A stretch of DNA of 64,000 nt from Lautropia sp. (GTDB lineage Bacteria > Pseudomonadota > Gammaproteobacteria > Burkholderiales > Burkholderiaceae_E), in the NCBI GenBank assembly GCA_030527825.1, contig JAUNAC010000001.1, forward strand, positions 1,203,464-1,267,463, read 5' to 3'. The notes beneath the pieces were generated by a model. The model saw only the letters and a list, made by a program, of their open reading frames with translations, had not been told where the DNA came from and ran no database searches. The position numbers were made by a program, and so were the translations under genes. Below, piece by piece: positions 36,806 to 44,816 of this stretch; position 1 is the stretch's first letter; each line of letters opens with the position of its first letter.

Positions 36806-37801
36806 TCAGGGCAACAGGCTGCCAGCCAGTGGATCGAACATCAATGATTCGCCAAGCTCAACGTCAAAGCAGCGCTGGTAGTACTCAGCCACGACTGGGC
36901 GTTCCTCCAGCTCACATTTGTTAAGAAAGCTGTATCGAAAGGCATCGGCCGGATCAGGGAAGAAGGCGAGGTTCTCCGCCCATGTCAGTACGGTGCGGGG
37001 TGACATCAGCGTGGACAGATCGCCCTGGCTGAAGCCCTGTCGGGTGAACGCAGCCATTGCCACCATCTGGCGGGCAAGCCGCTCGCCTGCCTCTCCACCC
37101 AGCTGTGGTGCATGGGCCCGGATGATGGCTACCTCAACGTCGGCCGGCAGGTAATTGAGCTGGGCGACCAGGTTCCATCGGTCAAGCTGGGCGTGGTTGA
37201 GGCGCTGGACGCCGTGGTACAGCCCGGAGCTATTGCCCTGGCCGACCGTATTGGCTGTGGCAAACAGTCGGAACGCGGGGTGTGGGTCGATGACGCGATT
37301 TTGTTCCAGAAGTGTGAACTGGCCGTCTTTCTCCAGCAGGCGCTGGATGACGAACATCACGTCAGGGCGACCAGCATCATACTCGTCGAGAATCAGGGCC
37401 ATGGGTTGTTGAAGTGCCCAGGGAATGATGCCTTCCTGAAAGCGGGTGACTTGCAGTCCGTCCTCAATCAGTATGCTGTCCTTGCCGATCAAGTCGAGCC
37501 GGCTGATGTGTCCGTCGAGATTGACGCGCATGCAGGGCCAGTTGAGTCGGGCGGCGACCTGCTCAATATGCGTCGACTTGCCCGTACCGTGCAGTCCCTG
37601 TACCAGGACGCGCCGATTGTGCTGGAAGCCGGCCAGTAATGCCATGGTCACTGACGGGTCGAAGTGATAACGCGTGTCGACGGTTGGAACCAAAGGGGAT
37701 GTTTCGACAAATGCGTCGACCCGCAGATCGGTGTCTAGTCCAAAGGTTTGCCGAACAGGAATGTTGTGCACCGGGGCGCGGGATGATGCGTTCTTGGGCA
37801 T
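36806..37801 (-). CDS. CobS-like MoxR/AAA+ ATPase (cobaltochelatase subunit family)
   Basis: 331 residues. AAA+ motor with Walker A GLHGTGKST (69-77), Walker B ALILDEYDAG, sensor-1 FRLFATANTVGQGN, and the second-region arginines. The N-terminal ASSRAPVHNIPVRQTFGLDTDLRVDAFVET and C-terminal YQRCFDVELGES closely follow the CobS pattern. Partner of the VWA gene directly downstream. Transcribed divergently from tauZ, sharing a 322-bp control region. Whether it serves cobaltochelatase or another enzyme cannot be told from sequence. Confidence 0.8.
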   Translation of the reverse strand: MPKNASSRAPVHNIPVRQTFGLDTDLRVDAFVETSPLVPTVDTRYHFDPSVTMALLAGFQHNRRVLVQGLHGTGKSTHIEQVAARLNWPCMRVNLDGHISRLDLIGKDSILIEDGLQVTRFQEGIIPWALQQPMALILDEYDAGRPDVMFVIQRLLEKDGQFTLLEQNRVIDPHPAFRLFATANTVGQGNSSGLYHGVQRLNHAQLDRWNLVAQLNYLPADVEVAIIRAHAPQLGGEAGERLARQMVAMAAFTRQGFSQGDLSTLMSPRTVLTWAENLAFFPDPADAFRYSFLNKCELEERPVVAEYYQRCFDVELGESLMFDPLAGSLLP

Positions 37802-37957
37802 GGGATGGTTCCGTATGCAGCAGTGGGGCTGTCCTGTCCCGAGGCAGTGCGGCTCTGTTGTGTCGAGATGACAGAGTCAGGGCTGTTGCCTGCATCGCAC
37901 CCTGTGTGACGGCACCAAGAATGCCAGGTCCAGGCGCGGGATCTATACTGGGTCGAG

Positions 37958-37986
37958 TTGTGACAGTCTAGAGTTTGAGCTAGAAT
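37958..37986 (+). promoter_or_regulatory. Candidate promoter of tauZ-tauR
   Basis: TTGTGA at 37958-37963, a 17-bp spacer and TAGAAT at 37981-37986. A TCTAG/CTAGA inverted repeat (37967-37984) lies between the boxes. The predicted start near 37993 is followed at 38010-38025 by the motif shared with the xsc promoter. I see nothing else in the 322-bp cobS-tauZ spacer. Confidence 0.4.
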
Positions 37987-38009
37987 CATACCAAAATCGA
38001 GACAATATG

Positions 38010-38025
38010 TTCCGTTTTATGTGAA
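38010..38025 (+). promoter_or_regulatory. Candidate operator, TTCCGTTTT..GAA motif before tauZ
   Basis: TTCCGTTTTATGTGAA matches the minus-strand site before xsc at 13 of 16 positions, including the first nine bases. The position downstream of the predicted promoter is the same in both, suggesting co-regulation of xsc-pta and tauZ-tauR by one factor, most likely the IclR protein. Confidence 0.45.
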
Positions 38026-38123
38026 TGCAAGGTGGATTGCCCTGATGTCTGGTCCGGTCAGGGCTGCTCACGTGTGGTTGTCGCAGCTTTTTCAGAACTC
38101 TTATCAAACGGGATCCCCTTTCC

Positions 38124-39167
38124 ATGTCTCCGAGCCCTAACCCTGACGCCAAGCCTGGCGTCCTTCGTGCCTATGCTGGCCTTGTGCCCGGTGTCATGCT
38201 GTCCGGCGTTATTGCCGTGGCCGCTAGCTTTGTGTCAGAGCACTACGGAGGCCCTAAATTTCTCTATGCATTGTTGATTGGAGTGGCCTTTCACTTTCTT
38301 TCCGAGAATGATCATTGCAAGGTTGGCATTGAATTTTCGGCCAAGAAGCTGGTTCGGTTCGGGGTCGCATTGCTGGGGGCCCGGATTGTCATCGCTGATG
38401 TGTCAGCTTTGGGGCTCTGGGGGATCCTGAGTCTGGTGGGGGCGGTGGTGCTGACTATCGCTGTCGGGATAGTGATGGCTCGCGTTTTGAGGGTGTCACC
38501 GGAGTTGGGGCTGATTTCCGGATGTGCAACCGGCATTTGCGGCATTTCGGCTGCGATGGCAGTTTCTTCGACATTGCCGCAGGACGCTGAAAACGAGCGA
38601 TGTACATTGATGACGGCCATCGGCATTGCGAGTCTGTCAACACTGGCTATGGTGCTCTATCCTTTGTGGGTAAACTGGTTCGGTATGTCTGTTCCAGAGG
38701 CCGGGCTGTTCCTTGGTGGGGCCATTCATGATGTTGCCCAGGTGGTTGGAGCCGGCAACATTATTTCTCCGGAGGTGGCCAAGTCTGCTTCTCTGGCCAA
38801 AATGTTCCGGGTAGCCATGCTGGTGCCGGTTGTTCTCGCCCTGGCCATGGTATTCCGCAAGGAGGTGATGGCCGCCGCAGCCGCCGGCAGTAAGGCGGCA
38901 GCGCGCCCGACCCTCTTGCCTTTTTTTCTGGTCATGTTCATTGTTCTGGTGATCGTGAACAGTTTGGGCTGGATTCCGGCGCGGGCGCAATCCCTGGCAT
39001 CCGACCTGTCGAGCTGGGCCCTCGTCATCTCGATTTCCGCGTTGGGAGTAAAGACATCCTTCGAAAAGATTGCGGCGCTGGGCTGGAAACCGATTGTGCT
39101 GCTGGTGTCTGAAACGCTGTTCATTGCCTTCTTTATGGCCGTGGTGATATGGCTGATGCGTAACTGA
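38124..39167 (+). CDS. tauZ: TauZ-type UPF0324/YeiH membrane protein, putative sulfite/sulfate exporter
   Basis: 347 residues with about ten transmembrane helices. Family landmarks: GPKFLYALLIGVAFHFLS, KKLVRFGVALLGARI, SGCATGICGISAAMAVSS, GLFLGGAIHDVAQVVGAGNI and the final AALGWKPIVLLVSETLFIA. UPF0324 members encoded with xsc are called TauZ/SuyZ and proposed to export the sulfur anion released by Xsc; transport has been inferred mainly from context. The tauR start lies 15 bp after this stop, so the two are probably one transcript. Confidence 0.85.
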   Translation: MSPSPNPDAKPGVLRAYAGLVPGVMLSGVIAVAASFVSEHYGGPKFLYALLIGVAFHFLSENDHCKVGIEFSAKKLVRFGVALLGARIVIADVSALGLWGILSLVGAVVLTIAVGIVMARVLRVSPELGLISGCATGICGISAAMAVSSTLPQDAENERCTLMTAIGIASLSTLAMVLYPLWVNWFGMSVPEAGLFLGGAIHDVAQVVGAGNIISPEVAKSASLAKMFRVAMLVPVVLALAMVFRKEVMAAAAAGSKAAARPTLLPFFLVMFIVLVIVNSLGWIPARAQSLASDLSSWALVISISALGVKTSFEKIAALGWKPIVLLVSETLFIAFFMAVVIWLMRN

Positions 39168-39182
39168 ACATGGTGTGAACCA

Positions 39183-40727
39183 ATGTCGGAAAACGACAGC
39201 CGCCAGACGGGTGTGATGTGGTCTGCATTACTCGCTCCCTACCGCCAGATTGGGCTGTCGTTGCAGGAACAGGTTCGGCAGATGCTGGTGGCCTCCATCC
39301 TCGACGGATTGCTGATGCCCCAGGGGCTTCTGCCATCCACGCGCGAGCTGGCCCAGTCGCTCGGCGTGTCGCGCAACACCATCATCATCGTTTACCAGCG
39401 ACTGAGTGATGAAGGTTATCTGGTGGCCCGTCCGCGTGGTGGTTATTATGTGGCTGCAGGGGTACAGGAGGCTGCTGGGGATATCTCAGTCCATCCGTCC
39501 GGGGATGGTCGCTGTGCATGGGCAGCCGGACCGGATATTTCGCCAGATTGGGCTGTCCGTTTTCTGCACCCACCGTCGAGACAGCGTCATATCGAGAAGC
39601 GCAGCGACTGGCACAAATATCCTTATCCCTTTCTGTATGGACAGTTTGATGCAGGCAGCTTCCCGATGGTTGAATGGCGGCAATGCTGCCTGCGTACACT
39701 GAATGCGCTTGCCGTCAGTGAATGGGGGCGAGATATGCTCCAGGAGGATGACGCTGGGCTGATACACCAGATCCGCACCCGCCTGTTGCTGCAAAGAGGC
39801 ATACAGGTCGATGAGGCCAGTATCCTGGTGACAGTTGGCTCGCAGCACGCGCTGTATCTGCTTGCGGATCTGCTGGTTGACCAGAAGACAAGGGTTGGCA
39901 TTGAAGATCCTGGCTATCCTGACGCGAGAAACATCTTTCTGCGTCGGCGCGCGTGGCTCAGTGGTATCCCGGTGGACCAGGAAGGCATGCGACCGGAGGC
40001 GGCTCTGGCGGCGTGCGACTATCTCTATGTGACGCCCAGTCGTCAGAGCCCGACCATGGTCCAGATGTCCATGGCAAGGCGGGAGGCGCTGCTGGCACAA
40101 GCGCGCGAGCACGACATAGTCATCATCGAGGATGACTATGAAACCGGCAGTGGATACATGAAGGCGTCGATGCCGGCATTGAAGTCTCTGGATCGGGATG
40201 GGCGCGTCGTTTATCTGGGCAGTTTTTCCAAGAGTGTTGCGCCGGGCCTTCGGCTGGGCTATCTGGTGGGGCCAGTGCCACTGGTCCTGGAATTGCGCAG
40301 CATGCGGCGGTTAAGCATACGTCATCCCAATGCTTTCATTCAGCGCGTGATGGCACAGTTCCTTGCCATGGGTCACTATCATAGTCTGCAGCGCAGGCTT
40401 GGGGATGCGTATGCTGAGCGGGCTGTTCGCCTTCGGGAGGCGATGGCTCGTTATCTCCCGTGTTGCCGCATTCAGGCATGCACGGGAGGATCTGCCTTCT
40501 GGATAGAAGGACCTCGCGAGCTGGATTCCAGCCTGCTTTGTTCTCTGGCCGAGCGCCAGGGCGTCCTGATTGAAGCTGGTGATGTCTTTTTTATTGATCC
40601 AGGTCAGGGTGGCCGTTTTTTTCGGATGGGCTTTACGTCGATTGAGGCAGCCGACATTGAAGAAGGTGTGCGTCGCCTGGCATCCGTCTTTGCTGGGGCC
40701 TGCCCGCTGGGGGGGCAAGGGACGTAA
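39183..40727 (+). CDS. tauR: MocR/GabR-type PLP-dependent regulator TauR
   Basis: 514 residues. N-terminal GntR-type winged helix (LPSTRELAQSLGVSRNTIIIVYQRL, about 43-67) fused to a class I aminotransferase-like domain. The PLP lysine is in GSFSKSVAPGLRLGYL, and the pocket motifs YVTPSRQSPT and IIEDDYETG are intact. TauR proteins sense taurine through PLP and activate taurine genes. Located between tauZ and the tauXY-tauKLM genes, with a direct-repeat site before tauX. Assignment as TauR rests on fold plus context. Confidence 0.88.
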   Translation: MSENDSRQTGVMWSALLAPYRQIGLSLQEQVRQMLVASILDGLLMPQGLLPSTRELAQSLGVSRNTIIIVYQRLSDEGYLVARPRGGYYVAAGVQEAAGDISVHPSGDGRCAWAAGPDISPDWAVRFLHPPSRQRHIEKRSDWHKYPYPFLYGQFDAGSFPMVEWRQCCLRTLNALAVSEWGRDMLQEDDAGLIHQIRTRLLLQRGIQVDEASILVTVGSQHALYLLADLLVDQKTRVGIEDPGYPDARNIFLRRRAWLSGIPVDQEGMRPEAALAACDYLYVTPSRQSPTMVQMSMARREALLAQAREHDIVIIEDDYETGSGYMKASMPALKSLDRDGRVVYLGSFSKSVAPGLRLGYLVGPVPLVLELRSMRRLSIRHPNAFIQRVMAQFLAMGHYHSLQRRLGDAYAERAVRLREAMARYLPCCRIQACTGGSAFWIEGPRELDSSLLCSLAERQGVLIEAGDVFFIDPGQGGRFFRMGFTSIEAADIEEGVRRLASVFAGACPLGGQGT

Positions 40728-40803
40728 CCTCAGCGGCCATTTCCAGATATCAGGACACTCAGAATTTTCGCTGCGTGAGTCGGCAGCCGTCTACGTTTAC
40801 CTG

Positions 40804-40828
40804 AAATCAGGCGGACATTGCCTGATTT
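40804..40828 (+). terminator. Hairpin after tauR
   Basis: AAATCAGGC (40804-40812) pairs perfectly with GCCTGATTT (40820-40828) around a 7-base loop and is followed by only a short T-rich stretch. It is 76 bp past the tauR stop and would separate tauR from tauX transcription. Weak T tract lowers confidence. Confidence 0.45.
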
Positions 40829-41025
40829 TCGTTCATATCCATATCTACATTTTGTTTTGGGTATCGCGTTACTCTTTCGGAACGCTGGATGCATGAGTGG
40901 CTGAAGAGAGCGAGCCAGGTGTGTCGGATCCGCTTCGCATCTATGGCGGTTGCTGCCGTGGATCAAGCGGTTTTTTGGTAATTCAGATTACGGCTAACAC
41001 AGTGCCTCCATGGGAATACCCTGAG

Positions 41026-41056
41026 TGGTACCAATGAAAGTCGTCCGCTGGTACTA
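41026..41056 (+). promoter_or_regulatory. Candidate TauR direct-repeat operator upstream of tauX
   Basis: TGGTACCA at 41026-41033 and TGGTACTA at 41049-41056 are direct repeats 23 bp apart, about two helical turns, with a related GAATACC just upstream (near 41014-41020). MocR/GabR dimers bind paired direct repeats near their targets. The site is about 135 bp before tauX. The rest of this 462-bp spacer holds only the tauR hairpin. Confidence 0.4.
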
Positions 41057-41189
41057 GAAGAGGGGGGATGAATTACTTAGTCTGGTGTGGTGAGTGGCCG
41101 TAGTCTGGCTATCCAGGAAAGGCTTTCTGTGATCGCGGACAACGAACCAACCGCTTCTGGAAATGGCTGAATTCTATAGGGAGAGAGCG

Positions 41190-41576
41190 ATGAGCAAGAC
41201 ACCAGACGTAGCGTTCCTGGAAGCCTTCAGCAGGGCCTGGAACGATCACGACATTGACGCATTGATGGGGTTCATGACAGATGACTGTGTCTTTCATGCG
41301 GTTGCCGGGCCAGACCTGCAGGGCAAGAGCTTCGTCGGTCGGGATCAGGTTCGGGAAGGGTTTGCGCTGGCCTGGCAGAACTTCCCGGATGCTGCATGGC
41401 TGGATGCCGATCATTTCGTGGCGGGTGATCGGGGGGTGTCGGAGTCTACATTTGTGGGAACCCGGCGAGATGGTGCACGAATCGAGGCTCGAATGGTTGA
41501 TGTATTTACCTTTAGGGACGGAAAGATTGCAGTGAAGAATGCATTCAGAAAGGATCGCCCTCCGCTTCCGGTTTGA
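41190..41576 (+). CDS. tauX: TauX-like small subunit of taurine dehydrogenase (SnoaL/NTF2-like fold)
   Basis: 128 residues. WNDHDIDALMGFMTDDCVFHAV, GRDQVREGFALAW and VDVFTFRDGKIAVKNAFRK are hallmarks of the NTF2/SnoaL-like fold. Taken as TauX because it lies directly before a FAD oxidoreductase and a TRAP transporter in a cluster with xsc, pta, tauZ and tauR, the arrangement described for tauXY. ATG 41190 has GGGAGAGA just upstream; the frame opens nine codons earlier. Outside this context the fold alone would not indicate taurine oxidation. Confidence 0.7.
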   Translation: MSKTPDVAFLEAFSRAWNDHDIDALMGFMTDDCVFHAVAGPDLQGKSFVGRDQVREGFALAWQNFPDAAWLDADHFVAGDRGVSESTFVGTRRDGARIEARMVDVFTFRDGKIAVKNAFRKDRPPLPV

Positions 41577-41621
41577 TGCTTCTCTATGCAATGTGAAAAT
41601 CCCCATCGGATATTTAAAACC

Positions 41622-43064
41622 ATGGATATTTCTGTCACGTATCAACCAGCGTTTTCGTCCGGGAAGGTAACCCTTGCCGATGACCGATACGACCCGGCCT
41701 ATGATCCACTGGTCCACGAGAATCCGGGCCGTGGCCGGGATTATGCGCCAACGTACTGGATTGGCACGGCTGGCGAGCCGCCGCCCGATGATGGGCCGAT
41801 TGACAGCGATCGTGAATGCGATGTCGTCATCATTGGTTCCGGCTTCACGGGGCTCAATGCGGCCATTGCTCTGGCGCGTGATCATGGGGTCAGCGCAGTG
41901 GTGCTGGAAGCAAACCGAAGCAGCTGGGGCTGCAGCACCCGCAACGGAGGGCAGGCCCAATGTGCATCAGGACGTCTGAAACGCTCCCAGTGGATAGAGC
42001 GATGGGGCATGGAAACAGCACAGTCGATGCATCAGGAATGCCTTGATGCCATGCAGTATTTCAAGGAGATGATCAATGATATTGATTGCGATGCACAGCC
42101 TGGTGGACATTTTTATATTGCTCACCGCTCATCAATGATGCCGAGTTTGGAGCGTGAGGCAAAACTGCTTCGTGACCGTTTCGGCTACGATGCGCAGATC
42201 ATCAATGCAGATGTCTTGAAAACCCGGTTTGTGCACGACCACGAGGCAGCTGGCGCCATGCACGAGCCTGAAGGCATTGCCATCCATGCAGGAAAGCTGG
42301 CTTTCGGCTACCTGCGCAAGGCACGTGCACTGGGCGCAAAGGTACACCCTGCCAGTCCGGTGACCGGGATGACCCGTCAAGGCGATCGCTATCTTCTTCA
42401 GACACCGGGAGGTACCGTACGGGCACGCGCGGTAGGTATTGCCACCGGGGGGTATACATCATCGACACTGCATCCGGAGCTGCGGAACCGCCTGATGCCG
42501 GTTCTCTCGAATTCGATTGTGACCCGCCCATTGACTGATGCAGAGATCAAGGCATGTGGTTTCAGGACGCGACAGGTGTTGACCGACACCCGGGTGCTTC
42601 GTCACTATTACCGCCTTCTGCCAGACAATCGGGTGCAAATTGGCAGTCGCAGCGCCATAACCGGTCAGGATGCGCCAGACAGGAAATACCAGTCACTCCT
42701 GATACAGGGGCTTTGCAAGAAGTTTCCCTCACTCAAAGGCGTCCAGATCGATTATTCATGGTGGGGATGGGTGGATGTCAGCCATGACATGATGCCGCGA
42801 ATATATCAGCCCATTCCGGCAGAGCCTCTTTTCTACGCTCTCGGATACGGCGGAAATGGTGTCATGTATTCCGCTCAGGCTGGACGTCGGTTGGCCCAGT
42901 GGATTGCAGGAGATCGTCATGGGCTTGATCTGCCCATCTTCCAGTCGCGGCTGCCCTTTCCAAACCTTGCCGGTTCGGTCACCTCAGAATGCTTGGCACC
43001 ATTTCGACGTATCGGACAGCGCCTGTTGTACCGCTGGTACTACCTCAAGGACGAGATCCTGTAA
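41622..43064 (+). CDS. tauY: TauY-like FAD-dependent large subunit of taurine dehydrogenase (DAO family)
   Basis: About 480 residues. The FAD motif DVVIIGSGFTGLNAAIALAR (67-86) and RNGGQAQCASG (the second DAO landmark) mark the glycine/D-amino-acid oxidase family, and the C-terminal YALGYGGNGVMYSAQAGRRL closes the flavin site. The N-terminal extension with YWIGTAGEPPP is seen in gamma-glutamylputrescine oxidase-like DAO proteins. In taurine degraders TauXY oxidatively deaminates taurine to sulfoacetaldehyde with cytochrome c as proposed acceptor. The start is uncertain: ATG 41622 and ATG 41586 both lack strong ribosome sites. 89 bp before tauK. Confidence 0.8.
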   Translation: MDISVTYQPAFSSGKVTLADDRYDPAYDPLVHENPGRGRDYAPTYWIGTAGEPPPDDGPIDSDRECDVVIIGSGFTGLNAAIALARDHGVSAVVLEANRSSWGCSTRNGGQAQCASGRLKRSQWIERWGMETAQSMHQECLDAMQYFKEMINDIDCDAQPGGHFYIAHRSSMMPSLEREAKLLRDRFGYDAQIINADVLKTRFVHDHEAAGAMHEPEGIAIHAGKLAFGYLRKARALGAKVHPASPVTGMTRQGDRYLLQTPGGTVRARAVGIATGGYTSSTLHPELRNRLMPVLSNSIVTRPLTDAEIKACGFRTRQVLTDTRVLRHYYRLLPDNRVQIGSRSAITGQDAPDRKYQSLLIQGLCKKFPSLKGVQIDYSWWGWVDVSHDMMPRIYQPIPAEPLFYALGYGGNGVMYSAQAGRRLAQWIAGDRHGLDLPIFQSRLPFPNLAGSVTSECLAPFRRIGQRLLYRWYYLKDEIL

Positions 43065-43153
43065 GCGATCATGTAAAACCATGATATGGCATGAATTGCC
43101 GTGCCATTACTATCGGCCCCATGGGCCTGATCCACCCGTCAAGGAGATGACGC

Positions 43154-44143
43154 ATGAGAATCAAATATCTTGGAGTTCCGCTGGTGTTTGCGGTTTACAT
43201 GGGCGTTACCGCCATGGCAGAGGCTGCCACCTTCAAGATGGCCATCGGTGACGCGCAGGGAGGAACCCAATGGGATCTGGCAACGACCTTCAAGCGTGCA
43301 TTGGAAGACAAGACTCACAAGAAGGCCCGGGTGTCGCTGTTTCCAAACGGACAGCTTGGTAGCGAGGAAGACACGGTCAACAACGCAGCCATTGGCACGC
43401 TGGATATGTCTTTGCTGGCAATCAACAATTTGGCGCCTTTCTCGCCGACACTCGGCGTGCTGACATTGCCTTATGTGGTGCGCACCGTCGATGAGGCCCG
43501 TCAGCTGGTTGACAGCGATGTTGGCAAGGAACTGGTCGAAAACACCGTACGTGATGCCAATGTCCGCATCATAGGCTGGACTTTTTCCGGCTTCCGGCGC
43601 CTGACCAATTCCAAGCGTCCGGTGACGTCACTGGCCGATCTCAAGGGGCTGGTGGTACGTGTGCCGAAGAATCAGGTCATGATAGAAACGTACAAGGCAT
43701 GGGGAATCAACCCTTCTCCGCTGGCGTGGTCGGAAACCTTCACTGCTTTGCAGCAAGGGGTCGTCGATGGACAGGATAATCCGTATATCACCATTGAGGC
43801 GATGAAATTCAATGAGGTGCAGAAGTACATAACACCCATCAACTACCTGTTCTCCCTTGAACCGCTCATTATCAGTGAGTCTCTCTTCAAACGGCAGAAG
43901 CCGGCTATCCGTCAAGCCATTCTGGAGGCGGGCAGGGAGGCGACTGAACACAGTTTCAGACACCTGAAGGAAAGCGAGGAAAAGGCAAAGGCGACACTTG
44001 AAGCGAAGGGCATGAAGATTACGCCATTGGTCGACGAGAAACCGTGGATAGACGCGGCAACCAGCAAAGTATGGCCAAAATTCTATGATGCTATGGGAGG
44101 TAGGGGCAAGGTGGAGGCAACCCAGCATGTCTTGGGGCGCTGA
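43154..44143 (+). CDS. tauK: TRAP transporter substrate-binding protein (DctP family; TauK)
   Basis: Periplasmic binding protein delivering taurine (by context) to the TRAP permease. 329 residues. Signal peptide to about residue 25 (cleavage near AEAA), then the DctP fold with GGTQWDLATTFKRALEDKT, the central TRAP-family arginine region VVRVPKNQVMIETYKAWGINPSPLAW and QQGVVDGQDNPYITI. AAGGAGATG upstream sets the ATG at 43154. First of tauKLM. Confidence 0.85.
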   Translation: MRIKYLGVPLVFAVYMGVTAMAEAATFKMAIGDAQGGTQWDLATTFKRALEDKTHKKARVSLFPNGQLGSEEDTVNNAAIGTLDMSLLAINNLAPFSPTLGVLTLPYVVRTVDEARQLVDSDVGKELVENTVRDANVRIIGWTFSGFRRLTNSKRPVTSLADLKGLVVRVPKNQVMIETYKAWGINPSPLAWSETFTALQQGVVDGQDNPYITIEAMKFNEVQKYITPINYLFSLEPLIISESLFKRQKPAIRQAILEAGREATEHSFRHLKESEEKAKATLEAKGMKITPLVDEKPWIDAATSKVWPKFYDAMGGRGKVEATQHVLGR

Positions 44144-44264
44144 ATAATGAACGCGTGTCGCTATCCGTAACGCTCCAGTTTATGACTGCAGACCCATGAA
44201 AGATACCTGTTGAGGGGCATTACGGGTAATGCGTTTGCTTGAAAGAAAGGGAGAGGCGTCTGTC

Positions 44265-44816
44265 ATGGCCAAGAAAAGAAAAGTCTGGTCCGTGCTGGAT
44301 CACGCGGAGGAGTTCATCTGTGCGATCCTGCTGGTGGGCTTCATTTCGCTGCTGTTTGCCCAGATCATCTGCAGGGAGTTCTTCGATTACACCATTCCCT
44401 GGGGTGACGAGCTGGCTACGCATATGTTCGTGTGGTTCGCCTATTTTGGTGCTGTGGTGGCAGCCAGATTGCAGGCGCACAACCGGGTGAGTTTCCAGTT
44501 CAACTTCTTTCCACTGATCGTCAGGAAGGTATCCGAAACGGTTGCCGATCTCATCTGGGTGACTTTCAATCTTTATTTCGCCTGGCTCGCCTTCGATTTC
44601 ATTTTCTTCAGGATGAACAAGTTCTGGTCATCCCAGACACTGGGTTGGCCGATGAGTTATTTCTACATGGTGTTGCCTATCGCTTTTGTACTGATGTCGG
44701 TACGCATCATCATCAACAACTATCGTCGCCTTATCAAGGGGGAGTCGATCATTGATCCTGAACAGGTAGAGCTGGACAGGCTGACCCACGAAAGCCAGGA
44801 GCACAGTCATGGATGA
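44265..44816 (+). CDS. tauL: TRAP transporter small permease subunit (DctQ family; TauL)
   Basis: About 183 residues with four transmembrane helices and the DctQ hallmark FFDYTIPWGDELATHMFVWFAYFG (second helix loop). Anchors the binding protein-permease complex. ATG 44265 (MAKKRKVW) preferred because of GGGAGAGG eight bases upstream; ATG 44229 gives 12 more residues. Its stop overlaps the tauM start by 8 bp. 121 bp after tauK. Confidence 0.88.
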   Translation: MAKKRKVWSVLDHAEEFICAILLVGFISLLFAQIICREFFDYTIPWGDELATHMFVWFAYFGAVVAARLQAHNRVSFQFNFFPLIVRKVSETVADLIWVTFNLYFAWLAFDFIFFRMNKFWSSQTLGWPMSYFYMVLPIAFVLMSVRIIINNYRRLIKGESIIDPEQVELDRLTHESQEHSHG

